From contig CAVYXF010000003.1 of NCBI GenBank assembly GCA_963772335.1, positions 558,001 to 622,000 on the forward strand: a stretch of DNA of 64,000 bases, written 5' to 3'. The translations under genes were made by a program, and so were the position numbers. This document shows positions 16,664 through 25,237 of the stretch, piece by piece (position 1 is the first letter of the stretch; every line of letters starts with the position of its first letter). This DNA comes from CAVYXF01 sp963772335 (lineage in GTDB: Bacteria > Pseudomonadota > Alphaproteobacteria > Rhizobiales > Rhodomicrobiaceae). The notes beneath the pieces are model-generated. The model saw only the letters and a program-made list of their open reading frames with translations, was not told the origin of the DNA and made no database searches.

Positions 16664-16688
16664 ACCGGCCGCCATGGCGGCGGCCGGT
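16664..16688 (-). terminator. GC-rich hairpin after dehydrogenase 2
   Basis: ACCGGCCGCC, 5-nt loop, GGCGGCCGGT, 18 bp past the dehydrogenase stop, followed on the minus strand by TTTCC. Its place mirrors the hairpin after dehydrogenase 1, so partial termination may set dehydrogenase above the downstream genes. Confidence 0.65.
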
Positions 16689-16705
16689 CATTGAAGGGCG
16701 TAAGG

Positions 16706-18418
16706 TCACTTCGAGACGGCGAACACCCAGATGACGCCGCCCTGCGGCACATCCTTCTGCCATCCGACCAGCTCGCTCATCAGGCCTTGCTGGAAGGCGG
16801 CATCCACGCCATAGCCCGACGCCACCGCGACGTACTGGACGCCGTTGACCTCAAAGGTCGAGGGCGGGGCGATGACACCCGAATTGGTCTTGAAGTGCCA
16901 GAGTTCCTCGCCGGTCTGGGCGTCATAGGCGCGGAAGTTGCGGTCGTTGGTGCCGCCGGTGAACAAGAGGCCACCGCCGGTGGTCATCACCGAGCCCCAC
17001 ATCATCGAGCTCGGATAGAGGTCCCGCCAGATCCGCTTGCCGCCATTAACATCATAAGCCTGCAACTCGCCAAAGAAGCTGGCCTTGGTGTCGACCGAGA
17101 AATGCAGGTCCGGAATGCCGACGCCCGTCCACCACTGCCCGAGGACGCGCTCCTCGACCTTGCCTTCCAGGTTGTTGCAGTGGTTCTCGTTCGACGGAAT
17201 GTAGACCATCTGGGTCTTCGGACTGTAGGCCGCATACGGCCAGTCCTTGCCGCCCCACAGGCCCGGGCAGAACTGCGCCGCCTTGCCGGTGCCCGGCTTG
17301 TGCGCCTCATCGACGACGGGATGACCGGTCTTGGGATCGATGCTCTTGAAGACATTCTGGGGCACATAAGCCTTGGCGTCGACGAAGTCGATAGTGCCGT
17401 CGGCATTGCGCTTCAGCCAATAGAGATAGCCGTTGCGCGCCGGCTTCAGCAGCCCCTTCACCGTGGCGCCGTCCTTCTGGAAGTCGACCAGCATGGGCGC
17501 GTTCATCTCGTCCCAGTCCCAGGACTCGTTCTGCTGGTACTGGAAATGGCCCTTAATCTTGCCGGTGTCGCCGTCGAGCGCGACGGTCGAGGACGTATAC
17601 AGATTGTCGCCCGGCCGCTGATCGCCGAACCATGGCGACGCATTGCCGGTGCCCCAATAGACCGTATTGGTGTCCGTGTCGTAATTGCCGGTCATCCAGG
17701 TCGAAGCGCCGCCGGTCTTCCAGGTATCGGCCTTCTGCCAGGTATCGCTGCCCGGCTCGCCCGGAGCGGGAATGGTGTAGGTCTTCCAGGCCGGCTTGCC
17801 GGTATCGCTGTCGAACGCCTGCACGAAGCCGCGCACGCCAAACTCACCACCGGCGACGCCGACGAGCACCTTGCCCTTCACGATGAGGGGCGCCATGGTC
17901 ATGTAATAGCCGGTCTTCCAGTCTTCGACCGGAGTCTCCCAAGCCACCTTGCCGGTCTTGGCATCGAGAGCGACGAGCACGGCGTCGAGGCCCGCGAAGA
18001 AAACCTTGTCGCCGTAGAGCGCGACGCCGCGGCTGGTATTATGCAGCGCGCTGAACCCTTCCGGAATCTTGCGCTTAAACCGCCAGAGAAATTCGCCTGT
18101 CGCCGCGTCGAGAGCGATAACCTGATTGTACGGCGTTGCGACGAACATCACGCCATTATTGACAATCGGCGGGGCCTCGTGACCGGAGTCCACGCCCGTC
18201 GAGAAGCTCCAAACGGGCACGAGCGACTTGACGTTGCCTACATTGATCTTGTCGAGCGGGCTATAGCTCCAACCCTTATAGCCGCCGCGGACCATGAGGT
18301 AGTTCTGCGGCTCGGGGTTGGCGAGGCGTGCGTCGGTTACCGGCGTGTATTCCGCGCCGAGCGCCGATCCGGCCGCCCCGGCAATCAAGACGGCCGCAAA
18401 GGGTAATGTCCACTTCAT
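16706..18418 (-). CDS. PQQ-dependent alcohol dehydrogenase, lanthanide-type site, no vicinal disulphide
   Basis: 570 residues. ATG 18418 has GGAGG 8 bases upstream and starts a signal peptide (MKWTLPFAAVLIAGAAGSALGAE). The eight-bladed quinoprotein propeller is present: ligand Glu in GGEFGVRGF, Asn in GTGNASPWF, catalytic Asp301 with Asp303 at +2 (SWDWDEMN). The Asp-X-Asp pair again points to lanthanide use. The Cys-Cys pair that stacks on PQQ in most members is missing; the matching position reads FSALHNTSRGVAL. It is therefore a divergent clade, also distinct from dehydrogenase 1, with which it shares only the fold. Heads a cassette with a secreted protein and a Rieske protein. Confidence 0.9.
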   Translation of the reverse strand: MKWTLPFAAVLIAGAAGSALGAEYTPVTDARLANPEPQNYLMVRGGYKGWSYSPLDKINVGNVKSLVPVWSFSTGVDSGHEAPPIVNNGVMFVATPYNQVIALDAATGEFLWRFKRKIPEGFSALHNTSRGVALYGDKVFFAGLDAVLVALDAKTGKVAWETPVEDWKTGYYMTMAPLIVKGKVLVGVAGGEFGVRGFVQAFDSDTGKPAWKTYTIPAPGEPGSDTWQKADTWKTGGASTWMTGNYDTDTNTVYWGTGNASPWFGDQRPGDNLYTSSTVALDGDTGKIKGHFQYQQNESWDWDEMNAPMLVDFQKDGATVKGLLKPARNGYLYWLKRNADGTIDFVDAKAYVPQNVFKSIDPKTGHPVVDEAHKPGTGKAAQFCPGLWGGKDWPYAAYSPKTQMVYIPSNENHCNNLEGKVEERVLGQWWTGVGIPDLHFSVDTKASFFGELQAYDVNGGKRIWRDLYPSSMMWGSVMTTGGGLLFTGGTNDRNFRAYDAQTGEELWHFKTNSGVIAPPSTFEVNGVQYVAVASGYGVDAAFQQGLMSELVGWQKDVPQGGVIWVFAVSK

Positions 18419-18881
18419 AGATGTTTCCTCCCACCTTCTCCAGCATGTGATCTCTAATGTCACATTGCTTGCCTGTCATGCTTCATGGTCCGGCCGCGAG
18501 CCTTCCCGGCCGGAAAACGCAACTCTCCTTAGATTTAAATTTTTGAAGTGTTTTAATAAATGCTCACGCGCCCAAGTATATATCGCAGGGGGCGAAACCG
18601 CACGACGCAATCACCCTATTGCGCATTCGGTTTCAACTTGGCTGCACTTCGGCGCTGCACAACAAGCGTGCTGTCCGCTATCTTATTAAACTTTAGTTAA
18701 ATAACACTGATATGTCAATTGCGCGAATGTTACTCGTGTCGGTTGCGGCGCGAGCGGGACTTCGAAATCGGTCCATCGGACCAGGCCACGAAGTACGGCG
18801 CGGCAAGATCGGTAAGCAGCGTCCGGTGGGACCGCAGGCCAGTCACTTTCTTTAGCTCATCCGGTCGAGCAGGAGCATCTG
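18419..18881. promoter_or_regulatory. Divergent promoter region between PQQ dehydrogenase 2 and GH13
   Basis: 463 bp without a supported gene. It includes an unusually AT-rich block at 18530-18560 (ATTTAAATTTTTGAAGTG) and another at 18680-18710 (TTATTAAACTTTAGTTAAAT), both rare in this GC-rich window and good candidates for the two divergent promoters. No clear operator palindrome was identified. Confidence 0.5.
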
Positions 18882-20540
18882 ATGGACATCGAGGCAGGAC
18901 ATCTCGCCCCCGAGCGCGCAGAAGCCGACAGCTTCATCTGGTGGAAGCATGGCACCGTCTATCAGATCTATCCGCGCTCGTTTCAGGATTCGAACGGCGA
19001 TGGCATCGGCGATATCGAGGGGATCATCCGGCGCCTCGACTATCTCGCGGAGCTGGGCATCGATGCAATCTGGCTCTCGCCGATATACCCCTCGCCCATG
19101 GCCGATTTCGGCTATGACGTGAGCGACTGCGCCGCCATTGATCCGGTGTTCGGCGACATGGCCGCTTTCGATCGGCTGGTGAGCGAAGTCCGCCGGCGCG
19201 GGCTGAAGCTCATCCTCGACTATATTCCCAACCATGTTTCCGACCGCCATGCCTGGTTCGAGGAGAGCCGGTCGAGCCGCGACAATCCCAGGCGGAACTG
19301 GTTTATCTGGCGGAGCGCCAAGCCGGATGGCAGTCCGCCGAACAACTGGCAGTCGGAGTTTGGCGGGGCGTCCTGGACCTGGGACGAGCGCACGGGCCAG
19401 TACTATTACCATGCCTTCCTGCCCTCGCAGCCCGACCTCAACTGGCGCGAGCCGGACGTGGTGAAGGCGATGCTGAACGTGCTGCGGTTCTGGATTGGTC
19501 ACGGCGTCGATGGCTTCAGGGTGGACGCCATCCATCACCTGATCGAACGCGACGATCTCGCTGACAATCCCCCCAATCCGCTCTGGCACGAGGGCATGGA
19601 TCCCGCCGACAGGCTGATCAAAGCCTATACCGAGGACCTGCCGGAGGTGCACGAACATATCGCTGCGATGCGGCGGGTGCTGGACAGTTATCCCGGTAAA
19701 CGCGTGCTGATCGGCGAGGCCTATCTGCCGATCGACCGCCTGATGGCCTATTATGGCGGAGCCGGCGATGGCTTCCATCTGCCCTTCAATTTCCATCTGA
19801 TCGCCGCGTCCTGGACGCCGACCGCCATCGCCAGCCTGATCTCGGCTTACGAGACCAAGCTTCCGCCCGGCGGCTGGCCGAATTGGGTGCTCGGCAATCA
19901 CGATCGGCCGCGCCTCGCCAGCCGCGTAGGGGCGGCGCAGGTGCGAGTGGCGGCAATGCTGCTGCTCACGCTGCGCGGCACGCCGACGCTCTATCAGGGC
20001 GATGAGCTCGGCATGGAGAATGTCGACATCCCGCCGGATCGGGTCCGCGATCCCTGGGAGCTGAACGTTCCAGGGCTCGGGCTCGGCCGAGACCCGGTAC
20101 GCACGCCGATGCTGTGGTCGAGCGAGCCAAATGCCGGCTTCAGCACCGCCCAGCCCTGGTTGCCGCTCAGTGAGAACTGGGCCGAAATCAACGCCGAAAA
20201 GCAGGCGGCGTCGGCCACTTCGACGCTGTCGCTTTACCGCGCACTGCTTGCCCTGCGCCGGAGCGAGCCAGCGCTGCAGGTCGGGGAATATGTGCCAGTC
20301 GCCGCGACGGAGCATCTGCTCGCCTATGAGCGTTGCACCGATGCCGATCGCCTGCTCATTGTCCTGGACCTTTCCGGAAAGGGCGGCACACTGGACGTGC
20401 CAGCCGGCGACATCGTCCTCGCGACCGACGCCCTGTCGTCCGGCCGGCATGGCGGTGGTGCGCTTACAATCGCCCCTAATCAGGGCGTGATCGTTCGGCT
20501 GGATAGGTCTACGACGCCTCGCCCGGCTCAAGGCCGGTAA
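18882..20540 (+). CDS. GH13 alpha-glucosidase (alpha-amylase family)
   Basis: 552 residues, cytosolic. It hydrolyses alpha-1,4 or alpha-1,6 glucosides. GH13 regions: I DYIPNHVSD, II GFRVDAIHHL with the nucleophile Asp, III LIGEAYL with the acid/base Glu, IV LGNHDRPR with the transition-state Asp. The start IWWKHGTVYQIYPRSFQDSN is typical of oligo-1,6-glucosidase/alpha-glucosidase enzymes. ATG 18882 follows GGAGCATCTG. It stands alone and has no transporter partner adjacent, though an orphan sugar-type ABC importer lies 9 kb away. Substrate specificity is not resolvable without phylogeny. Confidence 0.93.
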   Translation: MDIEAGHLAPERAEADSFIWWKHGTVYQIYPRSFQDSNGDGIGDIEGIIRRLDYLAELGIDAIWLSPIYPSPMADFGYDVSDCAAIDPVFGDMAAFDRLVSEVRRRGLKLILDYIPNHVSDRHAWFEESRSSRDNPRRNWFIWRSAKPDGSPPNNWQSEFGGASWTWDERTGQYYYHAFLPSQPDLNWREPDVVKAMLNVLRFWIGHGVDGFRVDAIHHLIERDDLADNPPNPLWHEGMDPADRLIKAYTEDLPEVHEHIAAMRRVLDSYPGKRVLIGEAYLPIDRLMAYYGGAGDGFHLPFNFHLIAASWTPTAIASLISAYETKLPPGGWPNWVLGNHDRPRLASRVGAAQVRVAAMLLLTLRGTPTLYQGDELGMENVDIPPDRVRDPWELNVPGLGLGRDPVRTPMLWSSEPNAGFSTAQPWLPLSENWAEINAEKQAASATSTLSLYRALLALRRSEPALQVGEYVPVAATEHLLAYERCTDADRLLIVLDLSGKGGTLDVPAGDIVLATDALSSGRHGGGALTIAPNQGVIVRLDRSTTPRPAQGR

Positions 20541-20625
20541 TGAATATTGGACAAGGCACGGCTGTCGGAGCAGCCGATCCAGAGATAGTCGGGTCGCTGA
20601 AGGGTAGCCCGACGGGCGAAATTGT

Positions 20626-21573
20626 CTACTGCACCAGGGGACCGTTCGCGGCCACCAGGTCGATGCCGGTGATTTGGGCCCGCCCGACGAGCACGGCGAT
20701 GTACTGCGCGACGGCTTTCGACCAGCTTGCGGCCTCCAGCCACCCCGCGATGCGCTGGTGGGCCGCCTCGAAGGGCAGCGGCACGCCTGGGATCTTCCGG
20801 TTGAGAGCGATAATGTGAAAGCCGAAGCGGCTCTCGACCGGCGCCGCGGTGATGTCGCCCTCCGCCATGGCCTCGAGCGCGCGCTCGAATTCCGCGACGG
20901 TCGAGCCGGGCGTGAGCTGACCGAGATTGCCGCCATGCTCCCGCGAGGGGCAGGCGGAATGCTCGCGGGCAAGTACGGCGAAATCGGCGGGAGCACCCTG
21001 CAGATGGGCGATCAGCCGCTCCGCCTCCGCCCTGGCAGCGGTCCGCGCCGGCTTGTCGCTCGCGGGGGCGGCAAGGAGGATGTGGCGCGTCTCGTAGATC
21101 GCCTCGGAGCGGAAGCGCTGGGGATGGGCGGCATAGTAGCGCCGGCACTCCGTCTCGGTGGCCGAGGGTGCTGAGACCTCCCGTTTGATCAACGTGCGGA
21201 TTGCGGCCGCATCCTCCGCCTCGCGGCGGCCGGTCTCGTCTTCCCCGGCGCTCGCCTGGAGGCCGAGGCGGCGGGCTTCCTGGATCAGCAACTCGCGCAC
21301 CGCCAGCGCACGGGCGGCGGCCAGAAGCGCAGCGCCTGGATTTTCGGCCGGGTGATGCTGCGCCTCGGCGAGGATGTCGGCTTCCGGGATGGCGACGCCG
21401 TTCACCGATACAGCGGTGAACACCGGCCGCGCCTTGGGCGGAATGCGCGTGTCGATCTCGACGGGGCCGGAATAGCCAGGTCCCGTTCCGCCGTGGTGGT
21501 GGTTGTGGTGGTCGTGAGCGCCGGCTTTCGCTGGCTTGGGCTCGAGGCTTGGATTGCGATAGAGCGTCGCCAT
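20626..21573 (-). CDS. Parvulin-type peptidyl-prolyl isomerase of the nar operon
   Basis: 315 residues. The domain around residues 170-265 is a rotamase: YETRHILLAA, PADFAVLAREHSACPSREHGG, LGQLTPGSTVAEFERAL, FGFHIIALNRK. An N-terminal His-rich patch (HDHHNHHHGG) suggests metal binding. There is no signal peptide, so it acts in the cytosol, where nitrate reductase subunits fold. It starts 5 bp after narI ends and is the last gene of narH-narJ-narI-ppi; a PpiC-like gene at this place is common in alphaproteobacterial nar clusters. Homologous in arrangement to NifM, which matures nitrogenase iron protein. Intact despite the loss of narG. Confidence 0.88.
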   Translation of the reverse strand: MATLYRNPSLEPKPAKAGAHDHHNHHHGGTGPGYSGPVEIDTRIPPKARPVFTAVSVNGVAIPEADILAEAQHHPAENPGAALLAAARALAVRELLIQEARRLGLQASAGEDETGRREAEDAAAIRTLIKREVSAPSATETECRRYYAAHPQRFRSEAIYETRHILLAAPASDKPARTAARAEAERLIAHLQGAPADFAVLAREHSACPSREHGGNLGQLTPGSTVAEFERALEAMAEGDITAAPVESRFGFHIIALNRKIPGVPLPFEAAHQRIAGWLEAASWSKAVAQYIAVLVGRAQITGIDLVAANGPLVQ

Positions 21574-21578
21574 GGGTG

Positions 21579-22298
21579 CTACTCCGCCGGCATACGATAG
21601 TAAGCGGGCCGGGGCTCCTTGTGCCGCACCACCTGATAGCCGGGACGCCAGAGATAGCGCACCGGTGCGCTTAGCATGTGCACGAGGCGCGTGAACGGGA
21701 AGATCAGCAGGATCGTCAGGCCGAGGAAGATGTGCGCCTTGAAGATGGGGTTCGCATCCGCGATGTAGCCGCTCGCGGCCGTATCGAAGGTGAAGATGCC
21801 CTGCGCCCAGCTCATGAACTTCACCATCTCGTGCCCGTCGAGGTGCTGCAGCGAAATCGGGATGGTGGCCAGACCCAGCGCGAGCTGTAGCCAGAGCAGC
21901 ACGATGACGATGCTGTCCGACGTGCTGGAGGCCGCGCGCACCCGCGCATCGAACAGCCGACGGTGGACGAGGAGACTCGCGCCGACGATGGCCATTACCC
22001 CGGCCACCCCGCCCGCGACGATAGCGAGCGTCTGCTTGGCGCCGTGGTTGATGCCGATGGCGTCGAACACCCAGATCGGCGTCAAGAGGCCGCCCAGATG
22101 CCCGAAGAAGATCACCAGCACGCCCACATGGAACAGTACCGAGCCGAGCACCAGCTGCTTGCGGCGGAGTAACTGGCTCGATCCGGAGCGCCAGGTATAA
22201 GGCTCCCGGTCGTAGCGTATCACCGTGCCGAGTACCAGCACCGCGAGCGCGATATAAGGGTAGACGCCGAACACGAGAGTGTGGAGATAGGCTTCCAT
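21579..22298 (-). CDS. narI: Respiratory nitrate reductase gamma subunit (cytochrome b)
   Basis: 239 residues with five hydrophobic helices. NarI is the membrane di-haem cytochrome b that oxidises quinol and feeds NarH. His ligands fall in SVLFHVGVLVIFFGHLGG (helix II) and the C-terminal ... IFKAHIFLGLTILLIFPFTRLVHML (helix V). Full length for the family (about 225-240). It sits 9 bp after narJ and 5 bp before the parvulin gene. It looks intact, yet no NarG is encoded here to reduce nitrate. Confidence 0.95.
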   Translation of the reverse strand: MEAYLHTLVFGVYPYIALAVLVLGTVIRYDREPYTWRSGSSQLLRRKQLVLGSVLFHVGVLVIFFGHLGGLLTPIWVFDAIGINHGAKQTLAIVAGGVAGVMAIVGASLLVHRRLFDARVRAASSTSDSIVIVLLWLQLALGLATIPISLQHLDGHEMVKFMSWAQGIFTFDTAASGYIADANPIFKAHIFLGLTILLIFPFTRLVHMLSAPVRYLWRPGYQVVRHKEPRPAYYRMPAE

Positions 22299-22307
22299 GG
22301 CTTCCTC

Positions 22308-23021
22308 CTAGAGCGGCTGCGATGGCGAAGGCGCGCCCGGGCGGCGCTCGGCGGCGCGGAGCTGGGTGCGGATGCGGTCGGTGCCGCAAGGCTGGGCGGT
22401 CGCGCCGCCGCCGAAGGTGACGACCTCCTCCTCCCAGATGCGGTCGAGGGCGGCGAGGTCGTCCGGATCGTCGTCAGCTTCCTTCAGGATGTGCGCGACG
22501 ATAGCCGGATCGGCCTTTCCCCGCGCAATGGCTTCCAACACCCGGAAAGCGTTAATATAGATGGACTTGCGCTTGCGCAGCCGCTCGCGTAGCGCCGTGA
22601 TGATGTGCGCGGTCTGGCCAAGCAGCTCGCGGGCCTCGCCTTCTGGGCGCGTGGCGAGGAACTCCAGGAACATCGGCAGATAGTCGGGCAGTTCCTTCGC
22701 GCCGACCTCGAAACCGGCGTTCTCATACATCGCCATCAGGTCGACCATGGCCTGGCCGCGATCGCGGCTCTCGCCATGGACGTGCTCGAACAGATGCAGC
22801 GAGAGCGAGCGCGTACGGTCGAACAGATAGACATAGCGCTCCTGGGCGTCATAAAGGTCGAGCCCGGCGATGTCGTCGATCAGCCGGGCGAGGAGCGCTT
22901 TCTCGCGCTCCCCCGTGATGATGTCGGCGGCGAGCGCCGGCTTCAGGGTGGTCAGGCCCTCATGCAGCTCCTCGGTCGGGTAGGACAGGAGCAGCGAGAC
23001 GATCTTCAGCGAAACGGTCAT
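22308..23021 (-). CDS. narJ: Nitrate reductase molybdenum cofactor assembly chaperone
   Basis: 237 residues. NarJ holds apo-NarG until the molybdenum cofactor is inserted. Start MTVSLKIVSLLLSYPTEEL; conserved VYLFDRTRSLSLHLFEHVHGESRDRGQAM and LPDYLPMFLEFL. ATG 23021 lies 13 bp after narH. The tail (GTDRIRTQLRAAERRPGAP) is variable in the family. With narG broken, its normal client is absent unless another copy exists elsewhere. Confidence 0.95.
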   Translation of the reverse strand: MTVSLKIVSLLLSYPTEELHEGLTTLKPALAADIITGEREKALLARLIDDIAGLDLYDAQERYVYLFDRTRSLSLHLFEHVHGESRDRGQAMVDLMAMYENAGFEVGAKELPDYLPMFLEFLATRPEGEARELLGQTAHIITALRERLRKRKSIYINAFRVLEAIARGKADPAIVAHILKEADDDPDDLAALDRIWEEEVVTFGGGATAQPCGTDRIRTQLRAAERRPGAPSPSQPL

Positions 23022-23034
23022 CTTGGGCAGCTCC

Positions 23035-24561
23035 TCAGAACACTTCCGTCGGGGTCTGGACGGTCTTCTTGCGCTTGGCGCCGAACAGGTCGGTGTCCGA
23101 GGTGCCGCCCGAGCAGCCATTGCCGAAGGAGAAGCCGCAGGAGCCGCGCACGTCATAGGCGTCCTCGCTGATCTCGCGGTGCGAGGTCGGGATGACGAAG
23201 CGGTCCTCGTAATTGGCAATCGCCATGACGTGATACATCTCCTCGATCATACTGCCGGTCATGCTGACCTTGGCGGCCACAGCCTCGTCGATGATCCCGT
23301 CGACGCTCTTGCCGCGCATATAGGCGCGCATGGCTAGCATCCGCTCGAGCGCGGCAACAACCGGCTCCTCTTTGCCGGCGGTTAGCAGATTGGCGAGATA
23401 ACGCACGGGAATGCGCAGCGAGCGCACATCGGCGATGCCGCCGTCCCAGTCAAGCTTGCCGGCCTCGGCTGCGGACTGGACCGGCGAGAGCGGAGGCACG
23501 TACCACACCATCGGCAGAGTGCGGTATTCGGGATGGAGCGGGAAGGCGACCTTCCACTCCATCGCCATCTTCCACACCGGCGAGCGCTTCGCGGCTTCGA
23601 GCCACGCCTCGGGCACGCCATCGCGGCGCGCCTGGGCGATCACCTGCGGATCGTTCGGGTCGAGGAAGATTTTCAGCTGCTCCTCATAGAGGTCCTGCTC
23701 GTTGGCAGTAGAAGCCGCTTCGGCGATCCTGTCGGCGTCATAGAGGATGACGCCGAGATAGCGGATACGCCCGACGCAGGTCTCCGAGCACACGGTCGGC
23801 TGCCCCGCCTCGATGCGCGGATAGCAGAACACGCATTTCTCCGATTTCCCCGACGACCAGTTGTAGTAGATCTTCTTGTAGGGGCACCCGGAAACGCACA
23901 TGCGCCAGCCGCGGCACTTCTCCTGGTCGATCAGGACGATGCCGTCATCCTCGCGCTTGTAGATCGCGCCCGAGGGACAGGCCGCGACGCAGGTCGGGTT
24001 GAGGCAGTGCTCGCAAAGGCGCGGCAGGCACATCATGAAGGTGTTCTCGAACTGGCCGTAGATCTCCTTCTCGACCCCTTCGAAATTGATGTCCTTCGAG
24101 CGCTTGGCGAACTCGCCGCCCAGGATCTCCTCCCAGTTCGGCCCCCATTCGATCTTCTGCATCCGCTCGCCGGTGATCATCGAGCGCGGACGCGCGGTCG
24201 GCGAGGCCTGACTTTCCTTAGCCGTCTGTAGGTGGCCATAGTCGAAATCGAACGGCTCGTAATAATCGTCGATCTCGGGCAGGTCGGGATTGGCGAAGAT
24301 CTTGGCGAGGATGCGCCATTTCGCGCCCATCTTCGGCTCGATCTTGCCGTTCGGTTTCCTCGTCCAGCCACCGTTCCACTTGGCCTGGTTCTCCCACTCC
24401 TTGGGATAGCCGACGCCAGGCTTGGTCTCGACATTGTTGAACCAGGCGTATTCGACGCCCTCGCGATTGGTCCACACGTTCTTGCAGGTGACGGAGCAGG
24501 TATGGCAGCCGATGCATTTATCGAGGTTCAGCACCATGCCGATTTGCGCGCGGATCTTCAT
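23035..24561 (-). CDS. narH: Respiratory nitrate reductase beta subunit (iron-sulphur)
   Basis: 508 residues, full length. Four ferredoxin-like cysteine groups are visible: CIGCHTCSVTC, CLPRLCEHCLNPTC, CRGWRMCVSGCPYKKIYYNW (with the Trp typical of the 3Fe-4S site) and CVFCYPRIEAGQPTVCSETC. NarH relays electrons from NarI haems to NarG. In intact operons narG abuts narH. Here 676 bp separate the end of the narG relic (native stop near 25238) from narH, and this gap holds a DUF421 gene on the other strand, so narH expression must come from a promoter other than that of narG, or through antisense read-through. Confidence 0.96.
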   Translation of the reverse strand: MKIRAQIGMVLNLDKCIGCHTCSVTCKNVWTNREGVEYAWFNNVETKPGVGYPKEWENQAKWNGGWTRKPNGKIEPKMGAKWRILAKIFANPDLPEIDDYYEPFDFDYGHLQTAKESQASPTARPRSMITGERMQKIEWGPNWEEILGGEFAKRSKDINFEGVEKEIYGQFENTFMMCLPRLCEHCLNPTCVAACPSGAIYKREDDGIVLIDQEKCRGWRMCVSGCPYKKIYYNWSSGKSEKCVFCYPRIEAGQPTVCSETCVGRIRYLGVILYDADRIAEAASTANEQDLYEEQLKIFLDPNDPQVIAQARRDGVPEAWLEAAKRSPVWKMAMEWKVAFPLHPEYRTLPMVWYVPPLSPVQSAAEAGKLDWDGGIADVRSLRIPVRYLANLLTAGKEEPVVAALERMLAMRAYMRGKSVDGIIDEAVAAKVSMTGSMIEEMYHVMAIANYEDRFVIPTSHREISEDAYDVRGSCGFSFGNGCSGGTSDTDLFGAKRKKTVQTPTEVF

Positions 24562-24668
24562 TGTCTTGTCTCCCTTCTCGCAGGACGGAGTTGGCCGGCG
24601 GCATCTCCTCGGTGCATGGCGAAACCACCGCCCTTCTCTCGCGTTGGGCTAAAGAACCGGAGGCGGAT

Positions 24669-25220
24669 ATGTTTTTTGATAGTTGGATGGAGATAGGCCG
24701 AACACTGCTCGTGGGAGCCCTTGCCTATTTCGCGCTGGTTGTTCTGCTGCGCATCTCCGGAAAGCGCACGCTCGCAAAGATGAATGCCTTTGACCTGGTG
24801 GTCACGGTGGCGCTCGGCTCCACGCTGGCGACGATATTGCTGTCCCGGGATGTCGCGCTGGCTGAAGGAATTACGGCCTTTCTCACCCTGATCGTGCTGC
24901 AATACCTCATCGCCTCGCTGGCAGTGCGATTTCCGGCCTTCCAGAGCCTCATTAAATCCGAACCCCGAATGCTGCTCTTCGAAGGCCGTTTCCTCGAACG
25001 CGCGATGCGTGCGGAGCGTGTGACGCGTGAGGAGGTGATTGCAGCAATCCGCTCGCAGGGAATTCCGCGTATCGAAGAGGTCGGCGCAGTCATCCTGGAA
25101 ACCGATGGGACTTTTGCCGCGCTGCGCCGGACTGATCGCCCGGCAACGGCGCTGGAGACGGTCAGTAACGCGCACCGTCGGGAAAGTCTGAGCGGGTCCG
25201 GCACTGAACCGGCTGAGTGA
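24669..25220 (+). CDS. DUF421 (YetF-like) membrane protein
   Basis: 183 residues. ATG 24669 has GGAGG. Three hydrophobic helices (TLLVGALAYFALVVLL, LVVTVALGSTLATILL, AFLTLIVLQYLIASL) precede a cytosolic domain (LFEGRFLERAMRAERVTREEVIAAIRSQGIPRIEEVGAVILETDG) that is diagnostic of DUF421. Function is poorly known; YetF-type proteins are membrane associated and linked to stress or sporulation in Bacillus. It lies on the plus strand wedged between the relic of narG and narH, which in other genomes are adjacent, so it looks like an insertion into the operon. Confidence 0.85.
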   Translation: MFFDSWMEIGRTLLVGALAYFALVVLLRISGKRTLAKMNAFDLVVTVALGSTLATILLSRDVALAEGITAFLTLIVLQYLIASLAVRFPAFQSLIKSEPRMLLFEGRFLERAMRAERVTREEVIAAIRSQGIPRIEEVGAVILETDGTFAALRRTDRPATALETVSNAHRRESLSGSGTEPAE

Positions 25221-25237
25221 GGGGAGAGTCGTACGCC

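Noticed and set aside
20626..22389. A 587-codon frame covering the parvulin and part of narI
   Set aside because: The extension is antisense-like, low-complexity and overlaps narI in another frame; the parvulin starts at 21573.
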